DNA of 22,500 nt from Chromera velia (Eukaryota > Sar > Chromeraceae): assembly GCA_018398765.1 (NCBI GenBank), contig JAHBMJ010004928.1, forward strand, positions 3,748 through 26,247, written 5' to 3'. The position numbers and the translations under genes were made by a program. Below, piece by piece: positions 21,668 through 22,500 of this stretch (positions are counted from its first letter, which is position 1; each line of letters opens with the position of its first letter). The notes under the pieces are model-generated. The model saw nothing but the letters and a program-made list of their open reading frames with translations. It ran no database searches and was not told the origin of the DNA.

Positions 21668-22500
21668 TCACACACACACACACGCTCACGCACACACACT
21701 CACACACACACAGACTCACACAAAGACTCACACACAGACTCACACACACACACACACACACACACACAGCATCCGAGAGGTCTTCCCTGTCTGTCTCCCC
21801 CGCCTCCGCATCGAAGGAGAGGAGGGCCGATCTGAGACGAGAGAAGTTGTCGGCGATTGCCTGCATGCTCAGACACACAGAGCACAACACATAAAAGCAA
21901 GATGAAGACATGAAATAGAGCGCAATTCGAAGGGACGTGTCTCGAATGGAAACTCCAAGGAGAGGCTGGGGAAAAGATTGCTGCACAAGCGGAGTAAAAA
22001 AAGAGTCAGGGAAGCTGTGGCCCTCGAGTGAAAACGAAAGAGAGAAGAAAACCAGTTGCGATCTCTTTGATAAGCCTAGTGAATGTTGGGGCAGAGGGGC
22101 ACAAACACAGACTCAGAGAGAGGGAGGGAGGGAGGGAGGGGGAGAGAGCGAGAGATTTTTGGACCGACTAAGTATGAACGCTGAATGCCTGCCTGCCTGT
22201 CTACCTGCCTGCCTGCCGGACGGACGGACGGACTTACTGACTGACTGCATTGTCCTCAAAGATTGTTCTGGAGACGTTCACGTTGAAGCTTCGAGTTGCC
22301 AGAGAGGTTGTCAGGACGTTCAGAGCTCCTCCGCTGACTCTCGCCTGGTTGCCTGTGAACCTGGAGTCTGCATCCATTTAGGCAAAAGAAAGAAATCCGA
22401 TGGATTTGCATTTCCGACCTCATATCCTGCTGGACTGGAGGTTTTTTTCATGATCTGCACTGCGCAGACCGGCCAAGAGAAAACCGGGAGGGAATGCAGA
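10778..22500 (-). CDS. Giant multi-exon surface protein: beta-helix, Cys-rich GCC2/GCC3-like, polytopic membrane region, Ser-rich tail (5' partial)
   Basis: Exon model in transcript order: 22367-22246, 21860-21768, 21400-21249, 20566-20495, 20203-20017, 19918-about 19800, 19578-19496, 18796-18675, 18119-18007, 17579-17461, 17041-16932, 16088-15961, 15792-15694, 15453-15079, 14893-about 14444, 14202-14024, 13666-about 13521, 13037-12953, 12757-12716, 11762-11702, 11442-10778 (stop TGA). Phases close without conflict from 22367 to 19918, from 18119 to 13666 and from 13037 to 10778. Unresolved: links among 19918, 19578, 18796 and 18119, and the 13666 to 13037 link. All acceptors are TGCAG. The order beta-helix, Cys-rich repeats, multi-pass membrane region resembles very large surface proteins of oomycetes, brown algae and other protists. 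The ligand and role are unknown. The N-terminus and signal peptide lie beyond the right edge. Introns hold most of the window's microsatellites. Confidence 0.72.
11841..12336. repeat. (TCTG)n microsatellite of about 500 bp
   Basis: Long, slightly interrupted TCTG array (variants TCTC, TTTG, TCGG, TCCG), lying in the intron between exons 12757-12716 and 11762-11702 of the minus-strand gene. Open frames of 180-290 residues on either strand (CLSVCLSV or DRQTDRQT) are repeat translation, because the unit length of four bases cycles through all frames. Confidence 0.95.
15303..15363. repeat. (CAGA)n-like microsatellite inside or beside an exon of the giant gene
   Basis: On the coding (minus) strand it reads TCTG/GCTG repeats. 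The frame of exon 15453-15079 runs through it without a stop, encoding a Leu/Ser/Val/Cys-rich stretch ([15 protein letters not shown]...). No TGCAG acceptor is present here, whereas it is present in the other introns, so the repeat may be translated. Confidence 0.7.
16932..18796 (-). other. Cys-rich GCC2/GCC3-like (ephrin-receptor-like) module
   Basis: Exons 18796-18675, 18119-18007, 17579-17461 and 17041-16932. Visible motifs are [35 protein letters not shown] followed by [13 protein letters not shown], and EASTCPG, which splices to FFECYPEC at the head of the membrane module. The joint 16932/16088 restores a C-P-G-F-F-x-C-x-x-C pattern. The first exon also has a Cys-rich reading ([11 protein letters not shown]), but a second open frame exists there and its phase towards 18119 does not fit, so it is less certain. 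The Cys pairs imply disulfide-bonded extracellular repeats just outside the membrane. The interval 18120-18674 may hold one more tiny exon (near 18290-18325, ECNFSLTAL). Confidence 0.62.
18262..18291. repeat. Short (CAGA)n microsatellite
   Basis: Seven or so CAGA units in the giant gene, reading TCTG on the transcript strand. It follows a possible micro-exon encoding ECNFSLTAL. Confidence 0.7.
18849..18890. repeat. (CAGA)n microsatellite upstream of a Cys-rich exon
   Basis: Intronic. On the transcript strand the TCTG array lies about 50 bases before the acceptor of exon 18796-18675. Confidence 0.75.
20567..20635. repeat. (CATC)n/(CATG)n microsatellite
   Basis: Begins directly at the acceptor of exon 20566-20495 and extends into the intron: on the transcript strand GGATGGATG repeats run up to the TGCAG. 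Confidence 0.75.
21172..21242. repeat. (TCTG)n microsatellite next to a 5' splice site
   Basis: Reads CAGA on the transcript strand and starts within about ten bases of the donor following exon 21400-21249. Confidence 0.8.
21506..21767. repeat. (CA)n microsatellite with CTCACA interruptions, ends at a 5' splice site
   Basis: About 260 bp of CACACA with regular ACTCAC/AGACTCAC interruptions. On the transcript strand it is (GT)n and begins exactly at the GTGTGT donor of exon 21860-21768. Alternating purine-pyrimidine sequence of this length can adopt Z-DNA. Frames across it (HTHTHT, CVCVCV) are repeat translation. Confidence 0.9.
22110..22236. repeat. GGGA run followed by CTGC/CGGA tetranucleotide repeats
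   Basis: (GGGA)n at about 22120-22143, then GCCTGCCTGCCTGTC and GGACGGACGGACGG at about 22186-22233. The second part abuts the donor of exon 22367-22246. The remaining part up to 22500 shows no exon I can support; it reads as intron. Confidence 0.75.

Larger units (their letters stand above)
19496..22367 (-). other. Right-handed beta-helix (PMP/pectin-lyase-like) module
   Basis: Seven exons with the repeating F-x-x-N-x-A ... G-G-A-L pattern. Exon 22367-22246 encodes [17 protein letters not shown] and SRTIFEDNA. Exon 21860-21768 encodes [16 protein letters not shown]. Exon 21400-21249 encodes [18 protein letters not shown] and ASIRECEF. Exon 20566-20495 encodes [20 protein letters not shown]. 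Exon 20203-20017 encodes [14 protein letters not shown] and IQNTAFRDS. The splice joints rebuild the motif: [16 protein letters not shown] across 21249/20566 and DNCL|FDKNQA across 20495/20203. Exons 19918-about 19800 and 19578-19496 are weaker. Such helices are common in adhesins and autotransporters, so a surface-binding role is plausible but unproven. Confidence 0.7.

Noticed and set aside
21506-21768. Regular CACACAGACTCAC units as a CRISPR-like array
   Set aside because: Units are short, irregular simple repeats without unique spacers, in a eukaryotic intron.
1-22500. tRNA or rRNA genes
   Set aside because: No cloverleaf with T-loop consensus and no rRNA-like stretch was noticed by eye on either strand; a covariance-model scan was not possible.

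Overview
The window is nuclear DNA from an intron-rich eukaryote. It holds a chromodomain-type Ty3/Gypsy retrotransposon, secreted and surface proteins split into many short exons, and a very large amount of tri- and tetranucleotide microsatellite. Spliced exons can be traced on both strands by reading frame and splice phase, and nearly every intron ends in TGCAG. The style (microsatellite-packed introns, repeated TGCATGCA, protist-type giant surface proteins) suggests a microbial alga or protist, possibly an alveolate or chromerid. That assignment is inference; no marker gene is present.

Layout. 1-2150: 3' part of a Ty3/Gypsy pol (end of RT, RNase H, integrase). An internal deletion and frameshift leave its chromodomain tail out of frame. 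2150-4250: no gene; an AT-rich island, then purine-rich microsatellites with one unresolved base at 3494. 4253-4966 (-): a complete intronless-looking 3-hydroxyacyl-CoA dehydratase (PTPLA/HACD/PHS1 family) of very-long-chain fatty acid elongation in the ER. 4967-5627: divergent intergenic region with TATA-like elements.

5628-9539 (+): a six-exon gene for a protein with a signal peptide and three tandem copies of a domain I do not recognise. The reading frame breaks several times and the third copy stops early, so it is either a decaying gene or an error-prone assembly. 9540-10650: one doubtful small ORF and a second AT-rich island.

10778-22500 (-): the 3' part of one giant gene whose 5' end lies beyond the right edge. 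In transcript order it encodes a right-handed beta-helix (PMP/pectin-lyase-like repeats), a Cys-rich GCC2/GCC3-like (ephrin-receptor-like) stretch, a polytopic membrane region and a Ser/Glu-rich tail. It is most simply a large cell-surface protein. Many of its exons, some only 42-90 bases long, join in phase; a few junctions remain unresolved.

The three cellular genes are not an evident pathway. The two secreted or surface proteins share the secretory route, and the dehydratase acts in ER lipid synthesis.
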